64,000 nucleotides of DNA from Halobacillus dabanensis (GCF_900114165.1 NZ_FOSB01000006.1:124001-188000); one strand, 5' to 3'. Shown: positions 35,760 to 45,364, counted from the stretch's first letter. A program made the numbers and translations. Notes: generated from the letters alone by a model not told the origin.

Positions 35760-36170
35760 TTACTTAACAAAGATGATCCATTGAAACAATGAACCGGCAA
35801 TTTTGCCAAGAACTAGTGCCATCAATAATGTGAATAAAAAGCCATCTACACCAATGCGTTTGAACAAAAGGGGAAATACATTGAGCACCTCCGTCAATGC
35901 AGCCGCCAACATGCCAATGAAAATCCCATGAAATAATCCCCAGATGATCAGTCCGATTAAAGTTATTTTCACGGGTATATCACCAAACGATAAGTAAATG
36001 CCTGCAAAAACTCCTAAAATCACGGCCACTTCATAATGTCTCAGCTTCGACTCTGAATGACTGAGTTGCATAAGACGGGGGACGATGCCTAGCACAGTTA
36101 AAAAAGCTACGAACCCTGTACCGACAGCGATTCCTGCAGCCAGTCCTATCAGTGCTTCAACGATCCACAT
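35760..36170 (-). CDS. spoVAB: Stage V sporulation protein AB
   Basis: The 136-aa polytopic membrane protein has helices at about 4-27, 45-60, 65-90, 105-125 and a glycine-rich first helix (LIGLAAGIAVGTGFVAF). It belongs to the spoVA operon between spoVAA and spoVAC. Its function in DPA transport is uncertain. It overlaps the spoVAA end by 14 bases. Confidence 0.9.
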   Translation of the reverse strand: MWIVEALIGLAAGIAVGTGFVAFLTVLGIVPRLMQLSHSESKLRHYEVAVILGVFAGIYLSFGDIPVKITLIGLIIWGLFHGIFIGMLAAALTEVLNVFPLLFKRIGVDGFLFTLLMALVLGKIAGSLFQWIIFVK

Positions 36171-36774
36171 CCTGTTTTTCCACCTTGTTTTCTTTAATGG
36201 CTACATAATGATCAAGGTCTTCTTGATAATTGAATATCTCCACTTCCATCGGGCTCGGTTCTTCATTGAAACGTTTCTGGAACCAGTGATTAAAAAACAA
36301 TATCATCCCAATACCAAGACCTATGGAGTATGGGACCTGGATCCACAATGGATGTTCGACTTCTTCACCTGTCAGCATGAAGTGTAATTTCTGCTGAACT
36401 TCCTGCATGCTGACATCATAGTGGAAGTTCATAATCGCCATCGCCGCCCCAATGAAAAGCAAAACCCAAATGCCACTGATCAATAAAGGCGAGGGTTGTT
36501 TTTGATGCTTTTCTACGTGGACGACACATTGATTCGGCCCAATTAATTCAATTTCTATTTCAGGAAATTTCTCAAGGATTTGTTCAATCATCATAAAAGA
36601 ATCAATGACAACAATATTCTTATCCTTTTCAGATACCTGGTGCAACACCATCTGTTCTATTACGGGGATGTACCTTTTTTGCCCCGTAACACGCGCTACG
36701 TCCTTCAGACGAATTTCCGCTGACGGTGGAACATAGATCGACTGTTTAGTTCGGATATAAACAGGAGTCGCCAA
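36157..36774 (-). CDS. spoVAA: Stage V sporulation protein AA
   Basis: The 205-aa protein has an N-terminal cytosolic domain with a nucleic-acid-like or receptor-like fold (1-105) and helices at about 107-125 and 150-170. TTG start, 8 nt after GGGGAGG; an ATG at 36779 is out of frame. It heads the spoVA operon, probably from a sigma-G promoter (36810-36838). Confidence 0.88.
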   Translation of the reverse strand: MATPVYIRTKQSIYVPPSAEIRLKDVARVTGQKRYIPVIEQMVLHQVSEKDKNIVVIDSFMMIEQILEKFPEIEIELIGPNQCVVHVEKHQKQPSPLLISGIWVLLFIGAAMAIMNFHYDVSMQEVQQKLHFMLTGEEVEHPLWIQVPYSIGLGIGMILFFNHWFQKRFNEEPSPMEVEIFNYQEDLDHYVAIKENKVEKQDVDR

Positions 36775-36809
36775 TACATTCGCCTCCCCTGCATGATTTT
36801 TCTTACACT

Positions 36810-36838
36810 TATTATGTGTGAGATAGAAGAAAACATAC
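36810..36838 (-). promoter_or_regulatory. Putative sigma-G promoter of spoVA
   Basis: On the minus strand GTATG and CATAATA are separated by 17 nt, fitting the forespore consensus (gnATR and cATnnTA) exactly at the key bases. It lies about 40 nt before the TTG start of spoVAA. Confidence 0.65.
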
Positions 36839-36961
36839 GAAGACTGTGAAACCGTTAAATAAACCTGAATTCCTTTTGCTCACCGATTTCCATACTAAAA
36901 TGGAACAATACTACACAGGAGCGGATAAACTGCAGTACTCGATTTTCCTAACTCTTTATCC

Positions 36962-37007
36962 AATGAAAGTGCCAGGAATGACAAAATCATTCCTGACCCT
37001 TTCAGTT
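36962..37007. repeat. Long inverted repeat between spoVAA and the symporter gene
   Basis: AATGAAAGTGCCAGGAATGA faces TCATTCCTGACCCTTTCAGTT across a short loop, with few mismatches and no T-run. The rest of 36840-37084 holds no supported gene. A 68-codon plus frame here lacks a ribosome-binding site. Confidence 0.8.
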
Positions 37008-37084
37008 GCCCTTCATGTCTACAGTCCTGAGTTGCATTTGATTGTGCATTAGGTCACTAGAGGCATGATGTTGATTCGAGAACG

Positions 37085-37122
37085 AAAAAGAGCCTGTCCC
37101 AATTATTAGGGACAGACTCCTC
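37085..37122 (-). terminator. Rho-independent terminator of the symporter gene
   Basis: Minus-strand AGGAGTCTGTCCC, loop TAATAATT, GGGACAGGCTCT, followed by TTTTCG, 4 nt past the stop. Confidence 0.9.
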
Positions 37123-37125
37123 TAT

Positions 37126-38910
37126 TTAATACACATTTCCTTGTTCACTATTCACTGCTCGTTTACTGTTCATGGATTGATAACTGGTATTATATTTTCT
37201 GTTCCACTGACGGATGGACAGAGGTACAAGGATAGCAGTTAATATTACAACACCCAAAACAGCTAAGGAGAAATATTCAGAAACTACACCGTCTGTATAT
37301 GCAACCCCGATTGGGGAGAAAACGATATAGACAATAGTAATGGATGCAAACAGTACAATGGACGTTGCCACACTATACTTCCACGGTGTGGTATCCACAC
37401 TTGGGTTGGAAGGAAACTCAAATGGTGTCGTCCGCTGTTTAACAACCCCAATTGCTAGCATAAGAAGAAGTTCGATGGCGAACAATATGCCATAAATATG
37501 AATAAAGTGAATGTTTATTGGTAATCCGAATAGTTGCTCAAAACCCCAGACCATCATGTAATAAGCAAAAATGTGGAAAATAATCGCCACTTTGGGAGCG
37601 AGAGATGGAATTTTTCTTGAAAGCACAGCTATTAAGACTACCGCAATAATCGGGATATTAAAGAACCCTGTGAACTTACGAATGAGGTCCCAAAGTCCGT
37701 TCGGTGCATTCATCAGTAAAGGAGAAATGAAAAAGGTCACAATGGCGACCACACTTCCAAATATTTTACTGACTTTAATAAGCTTTTCATCACTCGCATC
37801 TTTATCAAACCCTGCTTGATAGATGTCGAGAGCAAACATGGTAGCTGCACTGTTTAAAAGCGAGTTATAAGAACTTAATACTGCTCCTAACAGGACGGCC
37901 AAAAAGAACCCTGATAAATAAGTCGGCAACACATTGGTAACTAGTGTAGGGTAAGCTAAATCCACAGAACGTAAATCATTTCCATATAAATGAAACGCAA
38001 TAACCCCAGGGATCATCATGTAAAAAGGAACAAGTAATTTATAAAAGCCTGAAAACAGTACCCCTTTTTGCCCTTCTTTCAAGCTATTAGCTCCTAAAGT
38101 ACGTTGAATGACATATTGGTTTGTTGCCCAATAGAACATATTGGCGAATATTAGACCCGTGAAAATCGACCCGAATGGTACGGAGTCATCAGGCCCTCCA
38201 ATTGCATTTAGCTTCTCAGCGTTATTTGTGGTCAGTGTTTTCATCCCTTCGAAAAATTGTCCATCCCCAAGAGCAAAGAATCCAAAAATCGGTACAACTG
38301 CACCGATGATCAGTAAGCCAATTCCATTTAAGGTGTCAGATACAGCTACTGCTTTTAAACCACCGAAAATCGCATACAATGCCCCTATGATCCCGATAAT
38401 CCAAATCACCAGCCAGACAGATTGCGTATAAGTAATACCAAACAATGCTGGTACATCAAATAGTTTCAATACCGCTAGTGCACCGGAATATAACATAGAT
38501 GGAATGGTAACCAGTACATAACCTAACATAAACAATACAACCGTATAACGTCTTACTCCCTCATCGAACCTTTTACTTAAAAATTCGGGGAGTGTGGTAA
38601 TTGAAAAATTAATGTATTTAGGTAAAAGAAATAACCCCATAAGAACGATCGCGATACCCGCTGTTACTTCCCAGGCCATATTAGATAAATTCGTCCGGAA
38701 CGCCTGTCCATTTAGACCCACCAACTGTTCCGCGGACAAGTTTGTCAGAAGTAAAGAACCTGCGATAAATCCACCTGTTAATCCTCTTCCTGCCAAGAAG
38801 TACCCAGTGGAACTATCTGTATTCCCTTTTGTTTTTTTGTAAGATATAAATGCCACTAATGCCATGAAGAACACACACGACAATAGCGTGAACCAAATAT
38901 TCTGTTCCAT
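37126..38910 (-). CDS. Sodium:solute symporter (SSS family)
   Basis: The 594-aa membrane protein has about 13-14 helices and SSS features: GYFLAGRGLTGG near the start, the Na+-site helices around GSLLLTNLSAEQLVGLNGQAF, and FTGLIFANMFYWATNQYVIQRTLGA in the middle. It is similar to the SglT/YidK group that carries sugars or other organic solutes with sodium. The substrate cannot be told. The gene stands alone, with its own terminator. It is not part of the B. subtilis order here, so likely an insertion between spoVA and spoIIA. Confidence 0.88.
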   Translation of the reverse strand: MEQNIWFTLLSCVFFMALVAFISYKKTKGNTDSSTGYFLAGRGLTGGFIAGSLLLTNLSAEQLVGLNGQAFRTNLSNMAWEVTAGIAIVLMGLFLLPKYINFSITTLPEFLSKRFDEGVRRYTVVLFMLGYVLVTIPSMLYSGALAVLKLFDVPALFGITYTQSVWLVIWIIGIIGALYAIFGGLKAVAVSDTLNGIGLLIIGAVVPIFGFFALGDGQFFEGMKTLTTNNAEKLNAIGGPDDSVPFGSIFTGLIFANMFYWATNQYVIQRTLGANSLKEGQKGVLFSGFYKLLVPFYMMIPGVIAFHLYGNDLRSVDLAYPTLVTNVLPTYLSGFFLAVLLGAVLSSYNSLLNSAATMFALDIYQAGFDKDASDEKLIKVSKIFGSVVAIVTFFISPLLMNAPNGLWDLIRKFTGFFNIPIIAVVLIAVLSRKIPSLAPKVAIIFHIFAYYMMVWGFEQLFGLPINIHFIHIYGILFAIELLLMLAIGVVKQRTTPFEFPSNPSVDTTPWKYSVATSIVLFASITIVYIVFSPIGVAYTDGVVSEYFSLAVLGVVILTAILVPLSIRQWNRKYNTSYQSMNSKRAVNSEQGNVY

Positions 38911-39221
38911 AATCTGCCACCTTTCTAAGTTGTTATTTTTGTACAGGTGATGATAACCACTTAGAAATTCTGTTAAACATATTTTGTCAAAATCTTTATT
39001 AGGTCCCTAACGTTAATAAACAGGTTTTAAAAAAATAGGCACGTGATAGAAAACATAAAGAAGCAATATCTTAGAAATGACTAGAAGGGCAGTATGAAGG
39101 CAAATCGGAGAGAGTTCGGAGAAAAAATCAAAAAACCATTAAGAAGAAGAATTTCATGGATGTAAAACAACCTAAGAGAACCTATTACTTCTTTCAATCC
39201 TTTTACTTTTCTTTCCTAAAA
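38911..39221. other. Gene-free interval upstream of the symporter
   Basis: AT-rich non-coding DNA between the symporter start and the sigF terminator. I see no ORF with a ribosome-binding site, no cre-like site and no clear hairpin. Confidence 0.5.
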
Positions 39222-39252
39222 GAAAAAGCCGTACCTGGATAGGTACAGCTTT
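39222..39252 (-). terminator. Rho-independent terminator of spoIIA
   Basis: Minus-strand AAAGCTGTACC, loop TATCCA, GGTACGGCTTT, followed by TTCTTTT, right at the sigF stop. Confidence 0.88.
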
Positions 39253-39997
39253 AACTCGTATCATTCATCGTTTCTTTCATATCAGCCAGGATCTTTTTCT
39301 CAAGCCTGGACACTTGCACTTGGGAAATCCCCAGCCGTTCCGCTACTTCGGTTTGGGTTTGGTCTTTATAATAACGCAAGTAAATGATCAAACGCTCCCG
39401 TTTATCAAGTTTACTCATAACATCCTGCAATGTCAGATGCTCGAACCAATTATTTTCTTCTTCTGCAATTTGATCGACCAATGTGATGGGATCGCCTTCA
39501 TTTTCGTAAACCGTTTCGTATATGGATTGAGGGGTTCGTCCAACTTCCTCCGCCTGGACGACTTCTTCCTTTGTAAGCCCTAGAGCATCTGCAAGCTCCG
39601 TCACAGTCGGTGATCGACCATGCTCTTTAAGAAGCTCTTCTTTTTTCGCTCTCACTTTATGATTCAATTCTTTTAAACTACGGCTCACCTTTACACTGCC
39701 ATCATCGCGGATGAATCTCTGGATTTCACCGATGATCATCGGTACGGCGTAAGTAGAAAAACGCACGTCATAACTCAAATCGAATTTATCGATCGATTTC
39801 AAGAGTCCGATACACCCGATTTGATACAGATCGTCCTGGTCATAACCACGCCTGAGATAACGCTGGACGACCGACCAAACAAGACGAGTATTCTTTTCAA
39901 CCAGATAGTCTCTCGCCTTTTGATCGCCCGCCTGACTTTTCTTGATCAAGTCTTTGACATCTTTGTCGGACAGACGTTCTTTTGTCGTATCGCTCAT
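39251..39997 (-). CDS. sigF: Forespore sigma factor SigF
   Basis: The 248-aa sigma-70 family factor is the first one active in the forespore. Region 2 has GLLKSIDKFDLSYDVRFSTYA, region 3 SRSLKELNHKVRAKKEEL, and region 4 HTQTEVAERLGISQVQVSRLEKKIL-like (QTQTEVAERLGISQVQVS). The ATG at 39997 follows GAGGG; an in-frame start at 40024 would overlap spoIIAB and does not fit the family. Held inactive by SpoIIAB. Last gene of the spoIIA operon. Confidence 0.95.
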   Translation of the reverse strand: MSDTTKERLSDKDVKDLIKKSQAGDQKARDYLVEKNTRLVWSVVQRYLRRGYDQDDLYQIGCIGLLKSIDKFDLSYDVRFSTYAVPMIIGEIQRFIRDDGSVKVSRSLKELNHKVRAKKEELLKEHGRSPTVTELADALGLTKEEVVQAEEVGRTPQSIYETVYENEGDPITLVDQIAEEENNWFEHLTLQDVMSKLDKRERLIIYLRYYKDQTQTEVAERLGISQVQVSRLEKKILADMKETMNDTS

Positions 39998-40007
39998 AGG
40001 CGTACCC

Positions 40008-40448
40008 TCAATTACACAGAGCACGGGTTGACGTGAGTTGCTTCGTCATACGGATCGTCGTACCGACCCCGGGCTCTGATGTAATATCTACTCGATCCAT
40101 GAAATTCTCCATAATCGTAAAGCCCATTCCGGACCGTTCCCATTCCGGTTTGGATGTGTACAATGGCTCTTTGGCTATATCAATATTTTCAATGCCCTGG
40201 CCACGATCCTGAATAATAATTTCAATTTCACCATCATCGATGGCACACGTAAGGAGTACCTTTTCATCCTTTTGTTCTTCATATCCATGGATAATCGCAT
40301 TCGTCACCGCTTCGGAGACAACCGTCTTGATGTCTGTCAATTCTTCCATCGTCGGATTCAACTGACTGACGAATGCTGCTACCGACACACGAGCGAGTGA
40401 TTCATTTTCACTAATGCTCGTGAATTCTAAGGTCATTTCATTTCGCAT
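40008..40448 (-). CDS. spoIIAB: Anti-sigma-F factor SpoIIAB
   Basis: The 146-aa serine kinase of the GHKL fold has an N-box ([14 protein letters not shown]), a G1 box (DRGQGI) and G2 box ([15 protein letters not shown]). It binds SigF and phosphorylates SpoIIAA. It ends ALCN as in B. subtilis. The start overlaps the end of spoIIAA by 16 bases. Confidence 0.96.
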   Translation of the reverse strand: MRNEMTLEFTSISENESLARVSVAAFVSQLNPTMEELTDIKTVVSEAVTNAIIHGYEEQKDEKVLLTCAIDDGEIEIIIQDRGQGIENIDIAKEPLYTSKPEWERSGMGFTIMENFMDRVDITSEPGVGTTIRMTKQLTSTRALCN

Positions 40449-40798
40449 GATGCCACCCCCAACATCTCCAGCGCGGATGCCTCGTCATCCACAAGCTTCA
40501 TGATTTTGAACATTCCGGACATGTCGAACAAACGGCGTACTTCAGGTGAAATCGAACAAAGGACCATTTCATTTCCCTTCGCCTGGACTTCTTTATAACG
40601 ACCGAGCATCACACCAAGGCCTGAACTATCCATGAAGGACAATTTTTGTAAATTGACGATCACATGTTCCACACCGTTGTTATTCAGCTCTTTCTGCCAT
40701 GATTCCCGAAGATTCGTAGCTTCATGGTGGTCTAATTCTCCCTCTAACCTTACGACCAATACATTTTCTCTGACAGCAAATTTGACTTGAAGACTCAA
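40433..40798 (-). CDS. spoIIAA: Anti-anti-sigma factor SpoIIAA
   Basis: STAS-domain protein of 121 aa with phosphorylatable serine in [16 protein letters not shown] and LTGELDHH-like ([13 protein letters not shown]). The TTG at 40798 follows AGAGGAGG at 8 nt and lines up with the B. subtilis start, whereas a longer ATG frame at 40858 adds unrelated residues. Dephosphorylation by SpoIIE releases SigF. First gene of the spoIIA operon. Confidence 0.93.
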   Translation of the reverse strand: MSLQVKFAVRENVLVVRLEGELDHHEATNLRESWQKELNNNGVEHVIVNLQKLSFMDSSGLGVMLGRYKEVQAKGNEMVLCSISPEVRRLFDMSGMFKIMKLVDDEASALEMLGVASCEMK

Positions 40799-40835
40799 GT
40801 GAATTACCTCCTCTGACTTAAAAGAGTCACTATGT

Positions 40836-40863
40836 CTTTTCGTACTTTTTGCTGTCATTTCCT
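40836..40863 (-). promoter_or_regulatory. Possible sigma-H promoter of spoIIA
   Basis: Minus-strand AGGAAAT (compare AGGAWWT) is followed after about 14 nt by CGAAAAG, like the sigma-H -10 box, some 40 nt before the TTG of spoIIAA. B. subtilis spoIIA uses sigma-H with Spo0A. A Spo0A box was not searched fully. Confidence 0.45.
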
Positions 40864-40891
40864 GCTTATAAACAATACTAGTGAGAAAATG

Positions 40892-42067
40892 CTAAAACCT
40901 CTGAAAGCTCGTCAAATTCTTCCATGAGCGTTGCCATAATGCAGGGAATCCAGCCCTATCCACTTCATTATTCGTTTCGAGCCGGACCTTTGCTACTTCC
41001 TCTTCTCCATTCTTCACGATTACCCATCCCATGTGTGTACCTTTTTCCAGTGGAAGATCTGATTTCTTGGACACTTTGATTTCTGTCGTGTAATCACTCT
41101 TCTTATCGTTTTTCTTCTTCAGAACTACCACATCTTTTTCAGGTGATAAATCTAAATGGAGCGGATTGCCTCGTGTCATTTTCATCGATTTCATTGTGTC
41201 ATCTTTCGAGTACAATTTCACACCTTCATATTGACCGAAACCATAGTCGAGCAGACTCGTAACATCTGCATTCCTCTTTTTAGGATTTTCCGCCCCCATG
41301 ACAACGGCGATCATATGCATATCGTTACGCTGAGCGGATGCAGTAAGGCAATATTTCGCTTCTGATGTATATCCTGTTTTAAGACCGTCCATCCCAGGAT
41401 AAGATTTAATCAATTTATTTGTATTGACGAGCCAAAATTCATTCTCCTGTCCCTTACGGAGGTAGTCATCATAAATTTTGGTATACTTCGTCACTTCATC
41501 ATGCAACAACAACTCACGCGCCATTACAGCCATATCATGCGCCGTACTATAGTGACCTTCTGCAGGCAAACCTGTCGGATTCTTAAATTGGGTATTCTTT
41601 AATCCGAGGTCTTTGGCTTTCTTATTCATTTGCGCGACAAAATCCTTTTCACTGCCAGCAATACGCTCGGCCATTGCTACACTTGCATCATTCCCCGAAG
41701 CGACAGCGATACCTTTCAATAAATCTTCCACTGTCATTTCTTCCCCTGCTTCTAAGAAAATCTGCGATCCACCCATAGAAGCTGCATGCTCGCTGATCCG
41801 GACAGTCTCATCAAGCTTGATCCCTCCCTTTTCAAGCTCCTCCATAATTAAGAGAAGGGTCATCACTTTTGTCATACTAGCTGGTGGCAATTTTTTATTG
41901 GAATCCTTATCATAAAGAGTCATCCCACTGTTCTTTTCCATCAAAATCGCCGACTTGGCAGAATTGACTATCTCAGAATTCTCTCTCTCCTCAGCCATTG
42001 TCATACTCATCGGAAAAAGAGAAAACACTAAACAAAAAGTGAGACACAAACCCATCAACTTTTTCAT
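40892..42067 (-). CDS. dacF: D-alanyl-D-alanine carboxypeptidase DacF
   Basis: The 391-aa penicillin-binding protein 5 family enzyme is made in the forespore. Signal peptide 1-25 (cut near MAEE), STKV-type SxxK as PASMTKVMT (SMTK), SGN as ASGNDASVA, and KTG as LKTGYTSEA. The C-terminal membrane-association domain follows. It alters cross-linking of spore peptidoglycan together with DacB. Precedes spoIIAA by about 90 nt, as in B. subtilis. Confidence 0.93.
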   Translation of the reverse strand: MKKLMGLCLTFCLVFSLFPMSMTMAEERENSEIVNSAKSAILMEKNSGMTLYDKDSNKKLPPASMTKVMTLLLIMEELEKGGIKLDETVRISEHAASMGGSQIFLEAGEEMTVEDLLKGIAVASGNDASVAMAERIAGSEKDFVAQMNKKAKDLGLKNTQFKNPTGLPAEGHYSTAHDMAVMARELLLHDEVTKYTKIYDDYLRKGQENEFWLVNTNKLIKSYPGMDGLKTGYTSEAKYCLTASAQRNDMHMIAVVMGAENPKKRNADVTSLLDYGFGQYEGVKLYSKDDTMKSMKMTRGNPLHLDLSPEKDVVVLKKKNDKKSDYTTEIKVSKKSDLPLEKGTHMGWVIVKNGEEEVAKVRLETNNEVDRAGFPALWQRSWKNLTSFQRF

Positions 42068-42099
42068 TTACCTAAACCTCCCATTGCTGTAAGTGTCCC

Positions 42100-42128
42100 T
42101 ATCATTCCCCTACAAAGACCTTCTATAC
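42100..42128 (-). promoter_or_regulatory. Possible forespore (sigma-F/G) promoter of dacF
   Basis: Minus-strand GTATA, 17-nt spacer, AATGATA: one mismatch from the -10 consensus cATnnTA, about 35 nt before dacF. B. subtilis dacF is read by sigma-F and sigma-G. Confidence 0.5.
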
Positions 42129-42305
42129 ATAAATATGGTGTGGAGAGGGGCCGAAAGAACTGACACGCATAAGCAGAATATCGCAGGGAAGGATTCTTGC
42201 CTTGTTGATGGACTTTTGTTGAAAGTGTTATCTTCTTGAAATGGCTCACTAAAAGGATGCTTACAAAAAAATCGCAGACTACTTATAAAGAGCGCATATA
42301 ACAAG

Positions 42306-42335
42306 AAAAAAACACTGCCTCGAGGAGGAAGTGCT
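42306..42335 (-). terminator. Rho-independent terminator of the HIT gene
   Basis: Minus-strand AGCACTTCCTC and GAGGCAGTG arms with T-run TTTTTTTC. It lies 10 nt past the HIT stop. Confidence 0.85.
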
Positions 42336-42344
42336 TCATGTGCT

Positions 42345-42737
42345 TCATATGTAACGTTTATTTTCTTCTCTTTTAAGCCAATGACGAATGCCCTTACCCG
42401 CGTGAGGCTCATCATTAAAACGAGGAATGATATGCATGTGAGCATGAAAAATGTGCTGTCCTCCTGTTTCGTAACAATTATATCCGATATTGTATCCATC
42501 CGGGGCCATCGTTTCCTCTAACCAGCTTTTCACTTGATGGATTAAATCTTGTGTGTCTTTCCACTCTTTTTCGGATAAATCGAAAACTGTTACTTTGTGA
42601 GATTTCGGGACGATTAATCCTGACCCCTTCAAAATTCGCTGTTCCTTCTTCACAAAATAGCAGGAATCATTTTCAAATACGATCTCTTGCTCCTCGTCCA
42701 ACTCTGGAGAACATAAAATGCATGTTTCCACCTTCAT
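42345..42737 (-). CDS. HIT-family nucleotide-binding protein
   Basis: The 130-aa protein has the histidine triad HIFHAHMHIIPR and an N-terminal CxxC (ETCILCSPE) that may bind zinc. HIT proteins hydrolyse or transfer nucleotide phosphates (AMP-lysine-like, Ap4A). The substrate here is unknown. It sits between dacF and the small DUF3953-like gene. Terminator behind it. Confidence 0.85.
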   Translation of the reverse strand: MKVETCILCSPELDEEQEIVFENDSCYFVKKEQRILKGSGLIVPKSHKVTVFDLSEKEWKDTQDLIHQVKSWLEETMAPDGYNIGYNCYETGGQHIFHAHMHIIPRFNDEPHAGKGIRHWLKREENKRYI

Positions 42738-42743
42738 ACCTCC

Positions 42744-42981
42744 TTATGTAATGGGAAATACCGTTTCAATACAAATAAATGCCATCATCGTTGATACTAC
42801 AATTGTTATAGAACCTTGAATGGTATGATTACTTTTCAAAAAATCAACGCTTTGGGCGAAGAACATGACGGAAAGTACCGGGGCAAGCAATTCAAAAGAA
42901 ATATCAAAAGGAAATATCCACGATGATATGAGCCAAAGAAGACAGAGAGTTCCCAAATGTGATACGTAGAATTCGTAACAT
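42744..42981 (-). pseudogene. Small membrane protein, DUF3953-like, apparently frameshifted
   Basis: The downstream frame (42744-42956) encodes about 70 aa with hydrophobic helices (GTLCLLWLISSW, LAPVLSVMFFAQ, IVVSTMMAFICIE) but begins only at a TTG without a ribosome-binding site. An ATG at 42981 in another frame reads MLRILRITFG. Removing one G of the GGG near 42951-42953 joins the two into one small membrane protein. The joined shape recalls DUF3953 proteins; this recollection is uncertain. Either a disrupted gene or a sequencing error. Confidence 0.45.
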
Positions 42982-43110
42982 CCTCACCCCACCCCACAAA
43001 ATATTTCATTTACCATCTTATCATGAAGCGTATGCATAGAGACGGCTGAAATTTCAAAAAATCGCATTTTATATCCATAGAACGAGTAGCTCTTCTCAAC
43101 CTTTCCTCAC

Positions 43111-43141
43111 AAAAAAAAGCTCCAGACTTTGATCTGGAGCT
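43111..43141 (-). terminator. Rho-independent terminator of pdp
   Basis: Minus-strand AGCTCCAGA, loop TCAAAG, TCTGGAGCT, run of T, just behind the pdp stop. Confidence 0.92.
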
Positions 43142-43146
43142 AATCC

Positions 43147-44448
43147 TTATTTAATGATGTTGTGGATGAGCGTCGGTTTTTCGACTTTCTCGTCGGAGAT
43201 GGTGTACGCCTCTTTCACTTTATTTATAGAATCATTTGGCTCCTGGTCCTCACTGATTAAAACAACAAGCGGTTCGCCAGCTTTGACAGGATCCCCGATT
43301 TTCTTTTTCAAGCTAATCCCTACACCATGGTTGATTTCATCTTCTTTAGTCGCACGGCCTGCACCTAAGTACATGGCTGCAACGCCGATAGACTCTGCGT
43401 CTATAGCAGAAACGAAACCATCTTTTTCTGCTTTCACTTCTATTTCATAAGCAGCTTTCGGCAGCTTATCCAAATCATCGATCATCGACACATCGCCACC
43501 CTGGGATTCAATAAGGGTTCTTAGTGATTGGAACGCTTTGCCATTTTCGATATTGGCTTCAATCGCCTCATAAGCTTCCTCATAAGAAGCGAATTTCTCT
43601 GCAAGGACAGCCATGTGGGAAGCGATTTCAAGAGAAAGCAAACGTAAATCTTCTACATTCTTACCTTGCAGGATTTCTGCTGCTTCTCTTATTTCATTTG
43701 CATTTCCGACTTCATACCCAAGAGGCTGATTCATGTCACTGATGACTGCTACAGTATTTCTTCCAAGATTGTTGCCGATATTGACCATTTCCCGAGCAAG
43801 GGCTTCCGAATCTTCCAGTGTTTTCATAAACGCTCCAGAGCCAGTCTTAACATCTAAAACAATACTGTCCGCACCGGATGCGATTTTCTTACTCATGATA
43901 GAACCCGCAATCAATGGTAAAGAGTTGACCGTACCTGTAACATCACGGAGAGCATATAGTTTCTTGTCTGCAGGAGCTAAATTACCTGTTTGCCCTGCGA
44001 CAGCCAATTTGTGTGTATTTACATTTTCAATGAATTTTTCTTTGGTCATTTCGATTTCAAGGCCTTTGACGGATTCCAGTTTATCCAGAGTTCCACCTGT
44101 ATGGCCCAATCCACGACCAGACATTTTAGCTACTGGGATACCGACAGAAGCTACCAAAGGTCCGACGATAAATGTAACTTTATCTCCTACACCACCAGTG
44201 GAGTGTTTATCGACTTTCTTCCCTTCGATAGCTGAAAGGTCGATCGTCTCCCCTGAATCTACCATTGCTTGTGTCAGAGTTGCCGTTTCTTCTGCTGTCA
44301 TCCCCTGGAAATAGATAGCCATTGTAAATGCTGACGCCTGGTAATCAGGAATGTCCCCTTTTGTATATCCCTCAACGAAAAATTCGATTTCCTCTTTTGT
44401 CAGTTCCCCGCCATCGCGTTTCTTGACGATAATGTCATACATTCTCAT
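43147..44448 (-). CDS. pdp: Pyrimidine-nucleoside phosphorylase
   Basis: Cytosolic enzyme splitting thymidine, uridine and deoxyuridine with phosphate into base and (deoxy)ribose-1-phosphate. The 433 aa have [12 protein letters not shown] (phosphate site), [18 protein letters not shown], and C-terminal [12 protein letters not shown]. The ATG at 44448 (MRMYDII) matches the B. subtilis start. A GTG upstream is inside the RBS AAAGGGTGA. Works with pupG and deoB upstream. Confidence 0.95.
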   Translation of the reverse strand: MRMYDIIVKKRDGGELTKEEIEFFVEGYTKGDIPDYQASAFTMAIYFQGMTAEETATLTQAMVDSGETIDLSAIEGKKVDKHSTGGVGDKVTFIVGPLVASVGIPVAKMSGRGLGHTGGTLDKLESVKGLEIEMTKEKFIENVNTHKLAVAGQTGNLAPADKKLYALRDVTGTVNSLPLIAGSIMSKKIASGADSIVLDVKTGSGAFMKTLEDSEALAREMVNIGNNLGRNTVAVISDMNQPLGYEVGNANEIREAAEILQGKNVEDLRLLSLEIASHMAVLAEKFASYEEAYEAIEANIENGKAFQSLRTLIESQGGDVSMIDDLDKLPKAAYEIEVKAEKDGFVSAIDAESIGVAAMYLGAGRATKEDEINHGVGISLKKKIGDPVKAGEPLVVLISEDQEPNDSINKVKEAYTISDEKVEKPTLIHNIIK

Positions 44449-44528
44449 CTCTATCACCCTTTACTATTTTCTTTGTTAGGAAAAATGGTGTAAGCGCCCT
44501 GAACGGACGCTTACGTTATACCGATCGT

Positions 44529-45350
44529 TTATGCAGGCAAAGTTTTTAAAAGTTCTTTTACAAAACCTAAGAAGTCTTCACGCACTTGTGCCGTCGTTTC
44601 GATGACTTCATCATGAGTGAGCGGCTGGTCGAGGATTCCTGCTGCCATGTTGGAAATACAAGAGATTCCAAGCACTCGGATGCCAGCATGGTTCGCTACC
44701 ATAACTTCAGGAACCGTAGACATGCCGACTGCGTCTCCTCCCATTGTGCGCAGCATACGGATCTCTGCACCTGTTTCATAAGCTGGACCCGTGTTACCCA
44801 CGTAAACACCTTCCTGGACTTTCAGGCTCAAGCGGTCAGCTGATTGTTTCGCATGGTTGATCAGATCGCGATCGTAAGCTTCAGACATATCCGGGAAGCG
44901 TGGTCCGAGTTCTTCATCGTTCGGTCCGATTAATGGGCTGTCCCCCATGTTATTGATGTGATCGGTAATGATCATCAAATTCCCCGGTTGGAAGGCTTCA
45001 TTAATTCCGCCTGCCGCGTTTGTGACAAATAATGTTTCGACACCCAGGGCCTTCATTACGCGCACAGGGAAAGTGACTTGTTTCATGTCATACCCTTCAT
45101 AATAGTGAAAACGTCCCTGCATAGCGATGACCTGACGCCCTTCCAACTCTCCAACGACCAATTGTCCTTTATGACCGGAAACCGTAGACTCTGGAAAGTG
45201 CGGGATTTCTGTGTAAGCGATCGTTGTTGGATTTTCGATTTCATCGGCAAGAACCCCAAGGCCCGATCCGAGAATCAAACCAACGGTAGGTTCATTCTTC
45301 AATTTTCCCTGGATGAATTGTGATGCTTCTGTTACTTGTGTTTGGTACAT
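44529..45350 (-). CDS. pupG: Purine nucleoside phosphorylase (PupG/PunA)
   Basis: The 273-aa trimeric PNP cleaves (deoxy)inosine and guanosine. [14 protein letters not shown] at the start, [14 protein letters not shown] (phosphate), and [13 protein letters not shown] plus [13 protein letters not shown] (base and ribose pocket) are visible. It follows deoB by 14 nt in the operon deoB-pupG-pdp. An inverted repeat TAAGCG...CGCTTA lies between it and pdp around 44490. Confidence 0.95.
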   Translation of the reverse strand: MYQTQVTEASQFIQGKLKNEPTVGLILGSGLGVLADEIENPTTIAYTEIPHFPESTVSGHKGQLVVGELEGRQVIAMQGRFHYYEGYDMKQVTFPVRVMKALGVETLFVTNAAGGINEAFQPGNLMIITDHINNMGDSPLIGPNDEELGPRFPDMSEAYDRDLINHAKQSADRLSLKVQEGVYVGNTGPAYETGAEIRMLRTMGGDAVGMSTVPEVMVANHAGIRVLGISCISNMAAGILDQPLTHDEVIETTAQVREDFLGFVKELLKTLPA

Positions 45351-45364
45351 AATATTTCTCCTCC

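Noticed and set aside
36846-37052. 68-codon plus-strand frame before spoVA
   Set aside because: No Shine-Dalgarno sequence, and it crosses a long inverted repeat.
42064-42499. Minus-strand frames of 61 and 129 codons near dacF and the HIT gene
   Set aside because: Shadows of the HIT gene and of a degenerate repeat fragment.
44484-44512. Hairpin TAAGCG...CGCTTA between pupG and pdp as a cre site or riboswitch
   Set aside because: It lacks the central CG-spacing of a cre and any aptamer features; a simple processing hairpin is more likely.
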